Below are positions 6,526-14,602 of a DNA stretch of 64,000 bases, one piece after another. The notes below the pieces were generated by a model, which saw only the letters and a list, made by a program, of their open reading frames with translations, made no database searches and was not told the origin of the DNA. Source of the DNA: Xanthomonas bromi (lineage in GTDB: Bacteria > Pseudomonadota > Gammaproteobacteria > Xanthomonadales > Xanthomonadaceae). Made by a program: the position numbers and the translations under genes. Numbering within the stretch: position 1 is the stretch's first letter; every line of letters begins with the position of its first letter. The stretch covers positions 112,900 to 176,899 of the forward strand of contig NZ_FLTX01000005.1 in the NCBI RefSeq assembly GCF_900092025.1, written 5' to 3'.

Positions 6526-8616
6526 ATGTCTTATCTCGTTCTCGCCCGCAAGTGGCGCCCGAAGCGTTTTGCCGAACTCGTAGGCCAGGAACACGTGGTC
6601 CGCGCGCTCAGTAACGCGCTCGACAGTGGGCGCGTGCATCATGCGTTCCTGTTCACCGGCACCCGCGGCGTGGGCAAGACCACCATTGCGCGCATTTTCG
6701 CCAAATCGCTCAATTGCGAGACCGGCACCAGTGCCGACCCGTGCGGCACCTGTCCGGCCTGCCTGGACATCGATGCCGGCCGCTATATCGACCTGCTGGA
6801 AATCGATGCCGCGTCCAATACCGGTGTGGACGATGTGCGCGAGGTGATCGAGAACGCGCAATACATGCCCTCGCGCGGCAAGTTCAAGGTCTACCTGATC
6901 GACGAAGTGCACATGCTCTCCAAGGCGGCGTTCAATGCGCTGCTCAAAACCCTGGAAGAGCCGCCGGAACACGTGAAGTTCCTGCTGGCCACCACCGATC
7001 CGCAGAAATTGCCGGTGACGGTGCTCTCGCGCTGCCTGCAGTTCAACCTCAAGCGCCTGGACGAGGATCAGATCCAGGGCCAGATGACCCGCATTCTGAC
7101 CGCCGAAGACATCGAATCGGACCCGTCAGCGATCGTGCAGCTGTCCAAGGCGGCCGATGGCTCCCTGCGCGATGGCCTGTCGCTGCTGGATCAGGCGATC
7201 GCCTATGCCGGCGGTGCGCTGCGCGAGGATGTAGTGCGCACCATGCTGGGCACGGTGGATCGCACCCAGGTCGGGGCGATGCTGCAATCGCTGGCCGATG
7301 GCGATGGCGCGCGCCTGCTGCAGGTGGTGGCCGCGCTGGCCGAATTCTCGCCGGACTGGAGCGGCGTGCTGGAAGCCCTGGCCGAGGCCTTGCACCGCGT
7401 GCAGGTGCAACAGCTGGTGCCGTCGGTGGCATTCGTCGGCGATGGCATCGACCCGATCCCGTTTGCGGCGCAGCTGCGCCCGGAAGTGGTGCAGCTGTGG
7501 TACCAGATGGCGCTCAACGGGCGCCGCGATCTGTATCTGGCGCCCAGCCCGCGCGCTGGTTTCGAGATGGCCGTGCTGCGCATGCTGGCGTTCCGCCCTG
7601 CAGCGGCGGTGCCGGCTGGCGGCTCGGATGATGGGCGCGGTGCCGCTGCAGGCGGTGGCGCGCGTTCGGTCGCTGCCGCCGGTCAAGCTGCGGCCCCGGC
7701 AGGGGCGGCACCGGTGACGGCTGCGGCCGTTGTGGCGTCTACGCCTGCTGAGGTGACGGAGACGATTCCTGGTGGGGGTGCGGGTGCGGAGGCTTCTGCG
7801 CAGGCCTCGGCGACTCCGGCTCCTGCCGCGCCTTCGGCGCCGGCTCCAGTTGTGATGCTTCCACCCCAGGCGTCTTCTTTGGCTAGTCGTGCGTCTGCAG
7901 CCAATGCGCGCAGCGACGACACGCCGCCGTGGGCGGTGGACGATGCACCGGTGCGGGCGCAGGCCGTGCCAGCGCCCGATACGATGGCCGCGCTGGCGCC
8001 TGAATCCGCCATGGCCCCACCGTCGGTGACCGTCGAGCTCGTGTCGCCTGAAGCGGTTGCGTCTGACGCTGCGATGGAAGCTCCGTCTTCGGTCGCAACG
8101 TCTTCGCCCGCCGCGGTGGTCGAAGACGCATCGTTTGTGGAGCCATCGATGGACACGCCACCGGCTACGGCGGCGTCGATATCAGGCCCGGCAACCGATG
8201 TGTCGGCTCCGCTCGATGACGGCCGCATCGCCGATGCCGAGCAATGGCTGGAACTGGTGACGCGCAGTGGCTTGAATGGCCCATCGCGCCAGCTGGCGGC
8301 CAACGCCGCGTTTATCGGCCATCGCGATGGCGTGTTGCGGCTGGCGCTGGCGCCGGGCTTCGAATATCTCAACTCCGAGCGCTCCATCGCCAACCTTGCG
8401 CAGGCGCTGGCACCGGTGTTGGGAAACACGCCGCGCATCGTCGTCGAAACCGGCAGCGCCGATGTCGAAACGTTGCACGAGCGCGCCAACCGTCAGAAAG
8501 GCGAGCGCCAGAGCGCAGCCGAAACAGCTTTCATGAACGACCCGACGGTGCAGCTGCTGATCCAGCAGCAGGGCGCGCGGATCGTCCCTGATTCCATCCG
8601 CCCTTACGACGAGTAA
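6526..8616 (+). CDS. dnaX: DNA polymerase III subunit tau/gamma
   Basis: The clamp-loader ATPase is 696 residues long. The start is the ATG at 6526 (MSYLVLARKWRPKRFAELVG), the standard N-terminus. The AAA+ core carries Walker A GTRGVGKT (45-52), zinc cysteines 64, 73, 76 and 79, Walker B LIDEVH (124-129) and the sensor/SRC motif ending VLSRC (166-170). Between about 370 and 570 is a long Ala/Pro/Val-rich linker, followed by the C-terminal tau domain (IADAEQWLEL onward) that binds the polymerase. I saw no A-rich slippery heptamer of the E. coli type, so gamma production by frameshifting is not evident. It leads the conserved dnaX-ybaB-recR cluster. Confidence 0.96.
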   Translation: MSYLVLARKWRPKRFAELVGQEHVVRALSNALDSGRVHHAFLFTGTRGVGKTTIARIFAKSLNCETGTSADPCGTCPACLDIDAGRYIDLLEIDAASNTGVDDVREVIENAQYMPSRGKFKVYLIDEVHMLSKAAFNALLKTLEEPPEHVKFLLATTDPQKLPVTVLSRCLQFNLKRLDEDQIQGQMTRILTAEDIESDPSAIVQLSKAADGSLRDGLSLLDQAIAYAGGALREDVVRTMLGTVDRTQVGAMLQSLADGDGARLLQVVAALAEFSPDWSGVLEALAEALHRVQVQQLVPSVAFVGDGIDPIPFAAQLRPEVVQLWYQMALNGRRDLYLAPSPRAGFEMAVLRMLAFRPAAAVPAGGSDDGRGAAAGGGARSVAAAGQAAAPAGAAPVTAAAVVASTPAEVTETIPGGGAGAEASAQASATPAPAAPSAPAPVVMLPPQASSLASRASAANARSDDTPPWAVDDAPVRAQAVPAPDTMAALAPESAMAPPSVTVELVSPEAVASDAAMEAPSSVATSSPAAVVEDASFVEPSMDTPPATAASISGPATDVSAPLDDGRIADAEQWLELVTRSGLNGPSRQLAANAAFIGHRDGVLRLALAPGFEYLNSERSIANLAQALAPVLGNTPRIVVETGSADVETLHERANRQKGERQSAAETAFMNDPTVQLLIQQQGARIVPDSIRPYDE

Positions 8617-8622
8617 CGACCC

Positions 8623-8943
8623 ATGCGTGGAAACATCGCTCAATTGATGCAGCAGGCGCAGAAGATGCAGGAAAACCTGCAGCGCGCCCAGGAAGAACTG
8701 GCCAGGCTGGAAGTCACCGGCACTGCTGGCGGTGGCATGGTCAGCGTGACGCTGACCGGCGCCAAGGAGTGCCGCAAGGTGCGGATCGACCCGAGCATCC
8801 TCTCCGATCAGGAGATGGCCGAGGATCTGATCGCCGCCGCCTTCAACGACGCTTCCAACAAGATCGACGCCGAATCCAAGGACCGCATGGGTTCGGCCAC
8901 CGCCGGCATGCAGTTGCCGCCCGGCATGAAGTTGCCGTTCTGA
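8623..8943 (+). CDS. Nucleoid-associated protein, YbaB/EbfC family
   Basis: The 106-residue protein starts [20 protein letters not shown], a coiled-coil-forming N-terminal helix. A beta-sheet segment with [15 protein letters not shown] and an acidic helix ([16 protein letters not shown]) follow. It has full family length and ends in PPGMKLPF. Members form tweezer-shaped dimers that bind DNA and influence nucleoid organisation. It begins 7 bp after dnaX and precedes recR, the order found in most proteobacteria, which points to a shared transcript and a link with replication or repair. Confidence 0.95.
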   Translation: MRGNIAQLMQQAQKMQENLQRAQEELARLEVTGTAGGGMVSVTLTGAKECRKVRIDPSILSDQEMAEDLIAAAFNDASNKIDAESKDRMGSATAGMQLPPGMKLPF

Positions 8944-8948
8944 GAGGC

Positions 8949-9038
8949 GGGGAATCGGGAGTGGGGAATCGGGAATCGTAAGAGCGGGATTGTCCTTAAG
9001 CTTTTGCGATTCCCCAATCCCGATTCCCGATTCCCGAC
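8949..9038. repeat. GGGAATCGG intergenic inverted repeat, copy 1
   Basis: The left arm (8949-8978) is built from repeats of GGGGAATCGGGA. The right arm (9006-9038) carries the reverse complement, ATTCCCGATTCCCG. Together they can fold into a long imperfect hairpin between ybaB and recR. A near-identical element follows recR. Confidence 0.85.
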
Positions 9039-9041
9039 CCG

Positions 9042-9635
9042 ATGTCCTCTCTGCTAGAACAACTGATCGAGGCTTTCCGGGTATTGCCCGGTGTGGGCCA
9101 GAAATCGGCGCAGCGCATGGCGTATCACGTGCTCGAGCGTGAGCGTGAGGGTGGGCGGCGTTTGGCCGCAGCACTGGGCAATGCGGTGGAAAAGGTCGGG
9201 CATTGCGTGCAGTGCCGCGACTTTACCGAGTCGGAGATCTGCAGCATCTGCGCCAGCAGCAGCCGTGATCGGCAGCAACTGTGCGTGGTGGAATCGCCGG
9301 CCGACCGCCTGGCGATCGAACACGCCACCGGCTACCGCGGGCTGTACTTCATCCTGCAGGGGCGCTTGTCGCCGCTGGACGGCATTGGCCCGCGCGAACT
9401 GGGGCTGGATCGGCTCGGCGAGCGTCTGGCCGCCGGCGAAGTCACCGAAATGATCATCGCCACCAACGCCACCGTGGAAGGCGAAGCGACCGCCCATTAC
9501 CTGGCGCAGCTTGCCCGCCAGCACGCGGTATGCCCGAGCCGGCTGGCCCAGGGCATGCCGCTGGGCGGCGAGCTGGAATACGTGGACCGCGGCACGCTAT
9601 CGCATGCCTTTGGCACCCGCAGTGAGGTGCTTTGA
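9042..9635 (+). CDS. recR: Recombination protein RecR
   Basis: RecR works with RecF and RecO to load RecA on gapped DNA. The 197-residue protein shows the N-terminal helix-hairpin-helix ([15 protein letters not shown]), a four-cysteine zinc finger (Cys55, 58, 67, 70 in HCVQC and ICSIC) and a Toprim domain ([15 protein letters not shown]). The C-terminal motif region ends [15 protein letters not shown]. Full length. It is the third gene of dnaX-ybaB-recR but is separated from both neighbours by GGGAATCGG hairpin repeats, which could affect mRNA stability. Confidence 0.96.
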   Translation: MSSLLEQLIEAFRVLPGVGQKSAQRMAYHVLEREREGGRRLAAALGNAVEKVGHCVQCRDFTESEICSICASSSRDRQQLCVVESPADRLAIEHATGYRGLYFILQGRLSPLDGIGPRELGLDRLGERLAAGEVTEMIIATNATVEGEATAHYLAQLARQHAVCPSRLAQGMPLGGELEYVDRGTLSHAFGTRSEVL

Positions 9636-9640
9636 GGGCT

Positions 9641-9729
9641 GGGAATCGGGAGTCGGGAATGGGGAATCGGAGAAGCAAAGTCAGAAGCAAGGGCTGTAAG
9701 CTCTTGCGATTCCCCAATCCCGATTCCCG
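9641..9729. repeat. GGGAATCGG intergenic inverted repeat, copy 2
   Basis: The left arm (9641-9671) again has GGGAATCGGGAGTCGGGAAT units. The right arm (9707-9729) is GCGATTCCCCAATCCCGATT followed by CCC. The right arm is almost identical to that of copy 1. It lies between recR and the HIT gene. Confidence 0.85.
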
Positions 9730-9731
9730 CC

Positions 9732-10082
9732 ATGACCGACACCATCTTCAGCAAGATCATCCGTCGCGAAATCCCGGCCACCATCGTTTATGAAGACGAT
9801 GAGGTGCTGGGCTTCGAAGACATCGCGCCGCAGGCGCCGGTGCATGTGCTCTTCATTCCCAAGCTGCACGCCATTCCGACCCTGGACGATGTGCCACCGG
9901 AGCAGGCACTGCTGGTCGGCAAGCTGGCAATGGCGGCGGCGGCATACGCGCGCGCGCAGGGGCTGGCGCAGGACGGCTATCGCATCGTGATGAATTGCCG
10001 CGCGCATGGCGGCCAGACGGTCTTCCATCTGCATCTGCATCTGCTGGCGGGTGCACCGCTGGGCCGTTTCGGTACGCCGTGA
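9732..10082 (+). CDS. HIT family protein (HinT-like)
   Basis: The 116-residue protein has the histidine triad VFHLHLHLLAG (His99, 101 and 103) and the family N-terminus DTIFSKIIRREIPATIVYED. HINT proteins are purine nucleoside phosphoramidases or AMP-lysine hydrolases of the cytoplasm. The length is normal. It starts immediately after repeat copy 2 and is followed by a strong bidirectional terminator, so it is the last gene of this rightward group. Confidence 0.92.
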   Translation: MTDTIFSKIIRREIPATIVYEDDEVLGFEDIAPQAPVHVLFIPKLHAIPTLDDVPPEQALLVGKLAMAAAAYARAQGLAQDGYRIVMNCRAHGGQTVFHLHLHLLAGAPLGRFGTP

Positions 10083-10143
10083 TGTGTCGTTTGATCGCGC
10101 GTTGCGTGCAGGCCGCGTAGCGCAGCGCGCATTGCGCACATAC

Positions 10144-10174
10144 AAAAACGCCGCTCCCTGCGAGCGGCGTTTTT
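10144..10174. terminator. Bidirectional intrinsic terminator
   Basis: AAAAACGCCGCTC (10144-10156) and GAGCGGCGTTTTT (10162-10174) form a perfect 13-bp stem around a 5-nt loop, with A and T tracts on both sides. It separates the rightward HIT gene from the leftward Slp operon and can stop transcription from either direction. Confidence 0.92.
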
Positions 10175-10198
10175 GCGTTTCATTGACTCAGTTGCCCG

Positions 10199-10732
10199 TC
10201 ACCACCAGCCGCGGCCCCAGCCCCAGCCACCGCCCCAGCGCGGACCCCACGGGTCGCCCCACGGGCCGTACGGGTAAGCCGGCACCACCTCCACGTCGCG
10301 CACGACCGGCCACAGATAAACAACGTCTGCATTCACCTTGGGCAGCTTGTAGTCGTACTCACCGATCTTGGTGGTTTCGTAGCCTTCGATCTTGCCGATG
10401 AAGGTCACTTCGCGGCCGGGCTCGAACACGGCCGGATCGTAGAAGCCCGAGCGGCAGGCCAGGAAACGGCCATCGCTGGCATCCACGGCATTGCGGTCCG
10501 GGCGACCGCTGGCATTGAGCGGGCGCGAGATCAATTCAAAACAGGTCTGGCCCTGGCCAGGTGTGGTCTTGATGATCTTGCCGCCCCAGCGCACGGACGT
10601 GCCGACCTGGGCGCTGGCAGTGGAATCGCTCGGACTGACCGTAGGGAACTGGCCCTGCAGCGGCTTGGGCGCGGTGGCGCAGGCTGCGAGCCCGAGCACA
10701 GCGATAAGAGGAACAAGAAAACGGGTACTCAT
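10199..10732 (-). CDS. Slp-family outer membrane lipoprotein
   Basis: The 177-residue protein has a lipoprotein signal (VPLIAVLGLAACAT), so it is lipidated at Cys18. An Slp-type domain follows, including VRWGGKIIKTTPGQGQTCFE and SGFYDPAVFEPGREVTFIG. Slp homologues are outer membrane lipoproteins linked in enterobacteria to starvation and acid stress. The C-terminus (about 150-177) is a Gly/Trp/Pro/Arg-rich tail (GGGWGWGRGWW) that is not part of the domain. Its ATG overlaps the stop of the transglutaminase gene (ATGA), making it the last gene of the MoxR operon. Confidence 0.88.
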   Translation of the reverse strand: MSTRFLVPLIAVLGLAACATAPKPLQGQFPTVSPSDSTASAQVGTSVRWGGKIIKTTPGQGQTCFELISRPLNASGRPDRNAVDASDGRFLACRSGFYDPAVFEPGREVTFIGKIEGYETTKIGEYDYKLPKVNADVVYLWPVVRDVEVVPAYPYGPWGDPWGPRWGGGWGWGRGWW

Positions 10733-12681
10733 GAGGAAGCTCCGGTTCGCGGGCGATGCTGCAGCAAGTCTTTCAAGAGAATGGCGCTGTCCGAATCAGC
10801 GCCAGCGTATCGTGCGGCAGCGAAACGTTGGCTGAGTGCCAACAATGCCGTATTCGGGTGTGAGCAGGCGACACGTTGCGCCCAGACAATGGATGGTTCG
10901 TGCGGCTCGCGGGCCAGGCCTAGCTTGCCGTAGCGGCGGCTCAGTCGGTGCCAGGCACGCAGTAGCGGGTCGCGCTCACGTTCGCCGCGCGCCAGCAGCC
11001 AACCCATCCAGGCCAGGGCACTGACGGCAAACATACCGAAGATGGCGGCCAGTTGGATGGGGTCCAGGCGCTCGATGCCGAAAGGTTGCAACAGCCGTTG
11101 CTGGCGGTCGGCATCGAAGGACAGCACCAGCTCGTTCCAGCCCCGGCGCAGCCAGTCGCTGACCTGGCCAATGCTGGCCCAGGCGCCGAGGTCGGCGAAG
11201 TTGTTGCCGCCGCCGGTTTGCAGGCGATCTTCGAGCGTGTCGTAAATGCGTTCCGGCGCCACCGCGGCGGTAGGGTCCACGCGGACCCAGCCGCGTCCGG
11301 CCAGCCAGACTTCGGTCCAGGCATGTGCATCCATGCGCCGTACCACCCAGTAATTGCCCAGCGGGTTGTAGGTGCCGCCGGCGTAGCCTGTGACCACGCG
11401 CGCCGGGATGCCGGCCGCGCGCATCAGCACCACGAACGACGAACTGAAGTGTTCGCAGAAACCGGCCTTTTGCTGGAACAGGAATTCGTCGACGCTGTTG
11501 CGGCCGAGCAGCGGCGTGTCCAGGGTGTAGGCGAACTCGCGGGTGATCCACTGCAGCGCCCGTTGCATCACCGCATTGTCGTTATTCCCAGCCTCGCGAC
11601 GCCATTGCCGTGCCAGCGCGAGCGTGCGCGGATTGAAGCCGGGCGGCAGGGCAAGCGCGCGCTTGCGTAACTGCTCGGGCAGGTCGGTATCGAAGCGCGT
11701 GGGCGGTGCCGATTGCAGCTCCCAGCGGGTCAGCGCGCTCAGTGGGCGTTGCGCGAACAGTTCGTAGTCCGGCGATAACTCGGCGTTTGGAACGCCCTGG
11801 GTGGGTAGGTCCAGCGACACCAGTTGGCGCCGATCGGTGGGCTCGTAATCCAGGCGATAACGGTACGTTTGCGGGCCTGCGGTGACCGAAGTGGGTTGGG
11901 CGCGACCGGTCCAGCGCGCGCGCTGCCAGCTGCGCCCGTCGAAGTCCCACATCACCGGTCCACGCCAGTAGCGTTGTTGCGGCGGTGGCGCCTTGCCGGT
12001 GAACTGCACGCGCAAGGCCGGGCTGTCGTCGGCCATCAGGTCGATCCACTCGCCCGGCGACATGTTGTCCGACAGTCCGGGCCGCGACAGCGCGCGTTCG
12101 GGCACGCCCCACAGCGGTGCACTCAGGCGCGGCAGCAACCAGAAGGTGGCTAGCGCCAGCGGCACGCCGATGGCGACCAGCTTGCCGATGCCACGCAACT
12201 GCAGACGCAGCACAGGCGTGCTGGTGCGGTGCTCTTCGTCGGCCAGCCGCTGCATGCTCAGCAAGGCGCTGACCACCGCCAGCAGCGCCATGCCCATCGT
12301 CGCCGGCCCTTGGTCGAGCAGAAAGGCTGCAAACGGAGCAAACAAGGCAAAGCCGAGCAGGCTGCGGGCATCGCGCAAGGTGCGCAGTTCGGAGGCCTTG
12401 ATGGCGAGCATCGATGCCAGCACCGCGCAGCCGGTGTCGCGGCCGAAGCGCATCCCGATCTGCCAGTACACCGCCGCCAGCATCGCGATCACCAGCAACA
12501 GCCGCACCGGCGCCATCAAGGTGCCGCGCCAGCTCAGCACACCGACCAGCACCGCGGCCACGGCGACCGTGACGGCAAGCAGGCCAGGCAGTTGCAACAG
12601 CAGCGGCGTCAGTGCGAGCCAGCTGGTGGCCAGCACCCAGCTGCGGCTGGCCTGGCTGATCGGGAGCGAGGGCTCAGTCAT
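10729..12681 (-). CDS. Membrane transglutaminase-like protein (DUF3488/TgpA type)
   Basis: The 650-residue protein starts at the ATG at 12681 (MTEPSLPISQASRSWVLATS); the frame is open further upstream but overlaps the DUF58 gene there. The N-terminus has about six hydrophobic segments (20-190), then a large periplasmic region. The transglutaminase core has the catalytic Cys in QKAGFCEHFSSSF, His in MDAHAWTEVW and Asp in WVRVDPTAA. A last membrane helix lies near 555-575, followed by a cytoplasmic helical tail. Members are usually encoded with a MoxR ATPase and a DUF58 protein, as here, and are thought to act in envelope maturation. The stop overlaps the slp start by 4 bp. Confidence 0.92.
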   Translation of the reverse strand: MTEPSLPISQASRSWVLATSWLALTPLLLQLPGLLAVTVAVAAVLVGVLSWRGTLMAPVRLLLVIAMLAAVYWQIGMRFGRDTGCAVLASMLAIKASELRTLRDARSLLGFALFAPFAAFLLDQGPATMGMALLAVVSALLSMQRLADEEHRTSTPVLRLQLRGIGKLVAIGVPLALATFWLLPRLSAPLWGVPERALSRPGLSDNMSPGEWIDLMADDSPALRVQFTGKAPPPQQRYWRGPVMWDFDGRSWQRARWTGRAQPTSVTAGPQTYRYRLDYEPTDRRQLVSLDLPTQGVPNAELSPDYELFAQRPLSALTRWELQSAPPTRFDTDLPEQLRKRALALPPGFNPRTLALARQWRREAGNNDNAVMQRALQWITREFAYTLDTPLLGRNSVDEFLFQQKAGFCEHFSSSFVVLMRAAGIPARVVTGYAGGTYNPLGNYWVVRRMDAHAWTEVWLAGRGWVRVDPTAAVAPERIYDTLEDRLQTGGGNNFADLGAWASIGQVSDWLRRGWNELVLSFDADRQQRLLQPFGIERLDPIQLAAIFGMFAVSALAWMGWLLARGERERDPLLRAWHRLSRRYGKLGLAREPHEPSIVWAQRVACSHPNTALLALSQRFAAARYAGADSDSAILLKDLLQHRPRTGASS

Positions 12682-13630
12682 GCGGAAGCAGGGCCAGGGC
12701 ACGCTGACACAGGTGATGGTGCGAAGGCCCTTGCGCGGGACCCAACGGTGGCTGGCCCGGCAGCAGCAGGCGATAGCGGCGCCCGTCGCGCTCGGCCAGG
12801 TTGACCCAGCGGGCCAGCCGCGCGATGCGGCGCTCGTATGGCAGCGCGTTGAGCATGCGCCAGTCCAGTGTGACTTCGACCCCCAGCGGCTGTTCGTATT
12901 CGCGCACCAGCAACGTGTCGCGACGCGCCGAGTGCTTCCAGGAAATGGTGCGTGGCGCATCGCCGGCGCGATACGGGCGCAACTGGTGCAGCTCTTCGCC
13001 TTGTGCGTGCAGGCGCGTCTGGTTGGGCGAACCGGCGCCTTCGGGTAGCGCCGGGCCTTGTTCCTCGGGCTTGGGGTAGGCCAGCAACGGCGTTTCCGGC
13101 CAGACCCACGACCACGCCCGCACCAGCCCCAGCGGTTGAGTGCTCGACAGCCGGATGCGTTCGATGTCCTGCCAGCCGCGCTGCGTGGTGGGCACCAGCA
13201 GGTCGACATCGGCCATGTCGTGCTCGATCAGCGAACAGAAGCCGCTGCTATCCAGATGATCCAGCCGCAAGCCACGCCGCACGCGGGTATCGCGCCGCGC
13301 CAACGACACCCGCATGCGCAGTGGCTCGCCGGTCACCACGGGTTCGGCCGAGACCGCCTCGATCCGCAGCGCCGATAGCTGCAGGTGCGCCATGATGCTG
13401 CTGGCGATGCCGGCCGTGGCCAGCAACAACGCAAGCAGCAGCGCCGGGTTGTTGTTGTAGTTCAACGCGCCCAGCAGCATCGCCAGCAGCAATGCGGTGA
13501 CGAACAGCCCGAAGCGGGTCGGCAGCACATAGATACGCCGCCGATCCAGCATGATCGGCAAGGGCTCGGGGCCCCGCGGCCGCGCCAGCAGGCTGAGTCG
13601 GCGGCCGATGCCGCGCACGTGCGCACGCAC
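12674..13630 (-). CDS. DUF58 domain protein
   Basis: The 318-residue protein has two hydrophobic helices (about 38-80, RFGLFVTALLLAMLLGALNY), a periplasmic or Ig-like stretch, then the DUF58 domain with RPYRAGDAPRTISWKHSARR and LLVREYEQP. DUF58 proteins resemble von Willebrand A domains and are the usual partners of MoxR ATPases. The gene starts 5 bp after moxR stops and overlaps the transglutaminase start by 8 bp, so all are translated from one transcript. Confidence 0.92.
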   Translation of the reverse strand: MRAHVRGIGRRLSLLARPRGPEPLPIMLDRRRIYVLPTRFGLFVTALLLAMLLGALNYNNNPALLLALLLATAGIASSIMAHLQLSALRIEAVSAEPVVTGEPLRMRVSLARRDTRVRRGLRLDHLDSSGFCSLIEHDMADVDLLVPTTQRGWQDIERIRLSSTQPLGLVRAWSWVWPETPLLAYPKPEEQGPALPEGAGSPNQTRLHAQGEELHQLRPYRAGDAPRTISWKHSARRDTLLVREYEQPLGVEVTLDWRMLNALPYERRIARLARWVNLAERDGRRYRLLLPGQPPLGPAQGPSHHHLCQRALALLPHD

Positions 13631-13635
13631 CTGGG

Positions 13636-14589
13636 TCAGTCCACCGGCACGCTGTGCAGCAGCGCCTTGGCCAACGCCGGCCCGGACGAGGATTCGGCTT
13701 CCGGCACCAGCCGATGTCCGGCCACCGCCACAAACAGCGCCTGCACGTCTTCGGGCAGCACGTGTTCGCGGCCGAGCAGCAACGCGTAGGCCTTGGCCGC
13801 GCGCAGCAAGGCGATACCGGCACGCGGCGACAGGCCCACGCGCACTCCGGCATGCTGGCGGCTACGCAGCAGCAAGGCCTGCACGTAGCCGATCAGCGCA
13901 TCGCTGGTATGGATCTGGTTGACCACGGCACGCAGCGCAACCACATCGGCGTCGCTGAGTTGGGGTGCGGCCTGGGCGATCAGCTCGCGCCGATCCACCC
14001 CGGAGAGCAGCGCACGCTCGGCATCGGCGCTGGGATAACCCAGGCTCAGCCGTAGCAGGAAGCGGTCCAGCTGCGAGTCGGGCAGTGGAAACGTGCCCGA
14101 CAGGTCCACCGGGTTCTGCGTGGCGATCACGAAGAACGGCTCGGGCAATGCATGCGTCACGCCATCCAGGGTCACCTGCTGCTCGGCCATCGCTTCCAGC
14201 AGCGAGCTCTGCGTGCGCGGCGGGGCGCGATTGATTTCATCGGCCAGCAGCACGTTGGTGAACACCGGGCCGGGATGGAACTGGAACTGGCGCGAGGCGG
14301 CGTCGTACACCGACACGCCCAGCACATCGGCCGGCAACAGGTCCGAGGTGAACTGCACGCGCTGGAAGCCCAGCCCCAGGCTGGAGGCCATGGCGTGGGC
14401 CAGGGTGGTCTTGCCCAGGCCGGGTAAGTCCTCGATCAATAGATGTCCACCGGACAGCAGTGCCACGAATGCCAGCCGCACTTCCTGTGCTTTGCCCAGC
14501 AGCAGCGAATTGACCTGGTCTTGCGCGCGCCGCAGCGATTGGCGCAGCGCATCGGTTAGCATTTCCGTGGAGCGCAGCGGTGTCGACAT
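13636..14589 (-). CDS. MoxR-type AAA+ ATPase
   Basis: The 317-residue protein starts at the ATG at 14589 (MSTPLRSTEMLTDALRQSLR); the frame is open for 34 more codons upstream, but that stretch overlaps the divergent gene. Walker A is EDLPGLGKTTLAHA, Walker B is VLLADEINRAPP, and sensor 1 lies in FFVIATQNPVD. MoxR ATPases act as chaperones that mature or assemble partner complexes, here presumably the DUF58 and transglutaminase proteins encoded next. First gene of the leftward operon. The divergent glycosyltransferase starts 13 to 37 bp away, so the promoters must overlap. Confidence 0.93.
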   Translation of the reverse strand: MSTPLRSTEMLTDALRQSLRRAQDQVNSLLLGKAQEVRLAFVALLSGGHLLIEDLPGLGKTTLAHAMASSLGLGFQRVQFTSDLLPADVLGVSVYDAASRQFQFHPGPVFTNVLLADEINRAPPRTQSSLLEAMAEQQVTLDGVTHALPEPFFVIATQNPVDLSGTFPLPDSQLDRFLLRLSLGYPSADAERALLSGVDRRELIAQAAPQLSDADVVALRAVVNQIHTSDALIGYVQALLLRSRQHAGVRVGLSPRAGIALLRAAKAYALLLGREHVLPEDVQALFVAVAGHRLVPEAESSSGPALAKALLHSVPVD

Positions 14590-14602
14590 CACAATTCCAT
14601 AG

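Noticed and set aside
6526..8616. Programmed frameshift in dnaX to make gamma
   Set aside because: I looked for an A-rich slippery heptamer with a following stem and saw none; only tau is supported.
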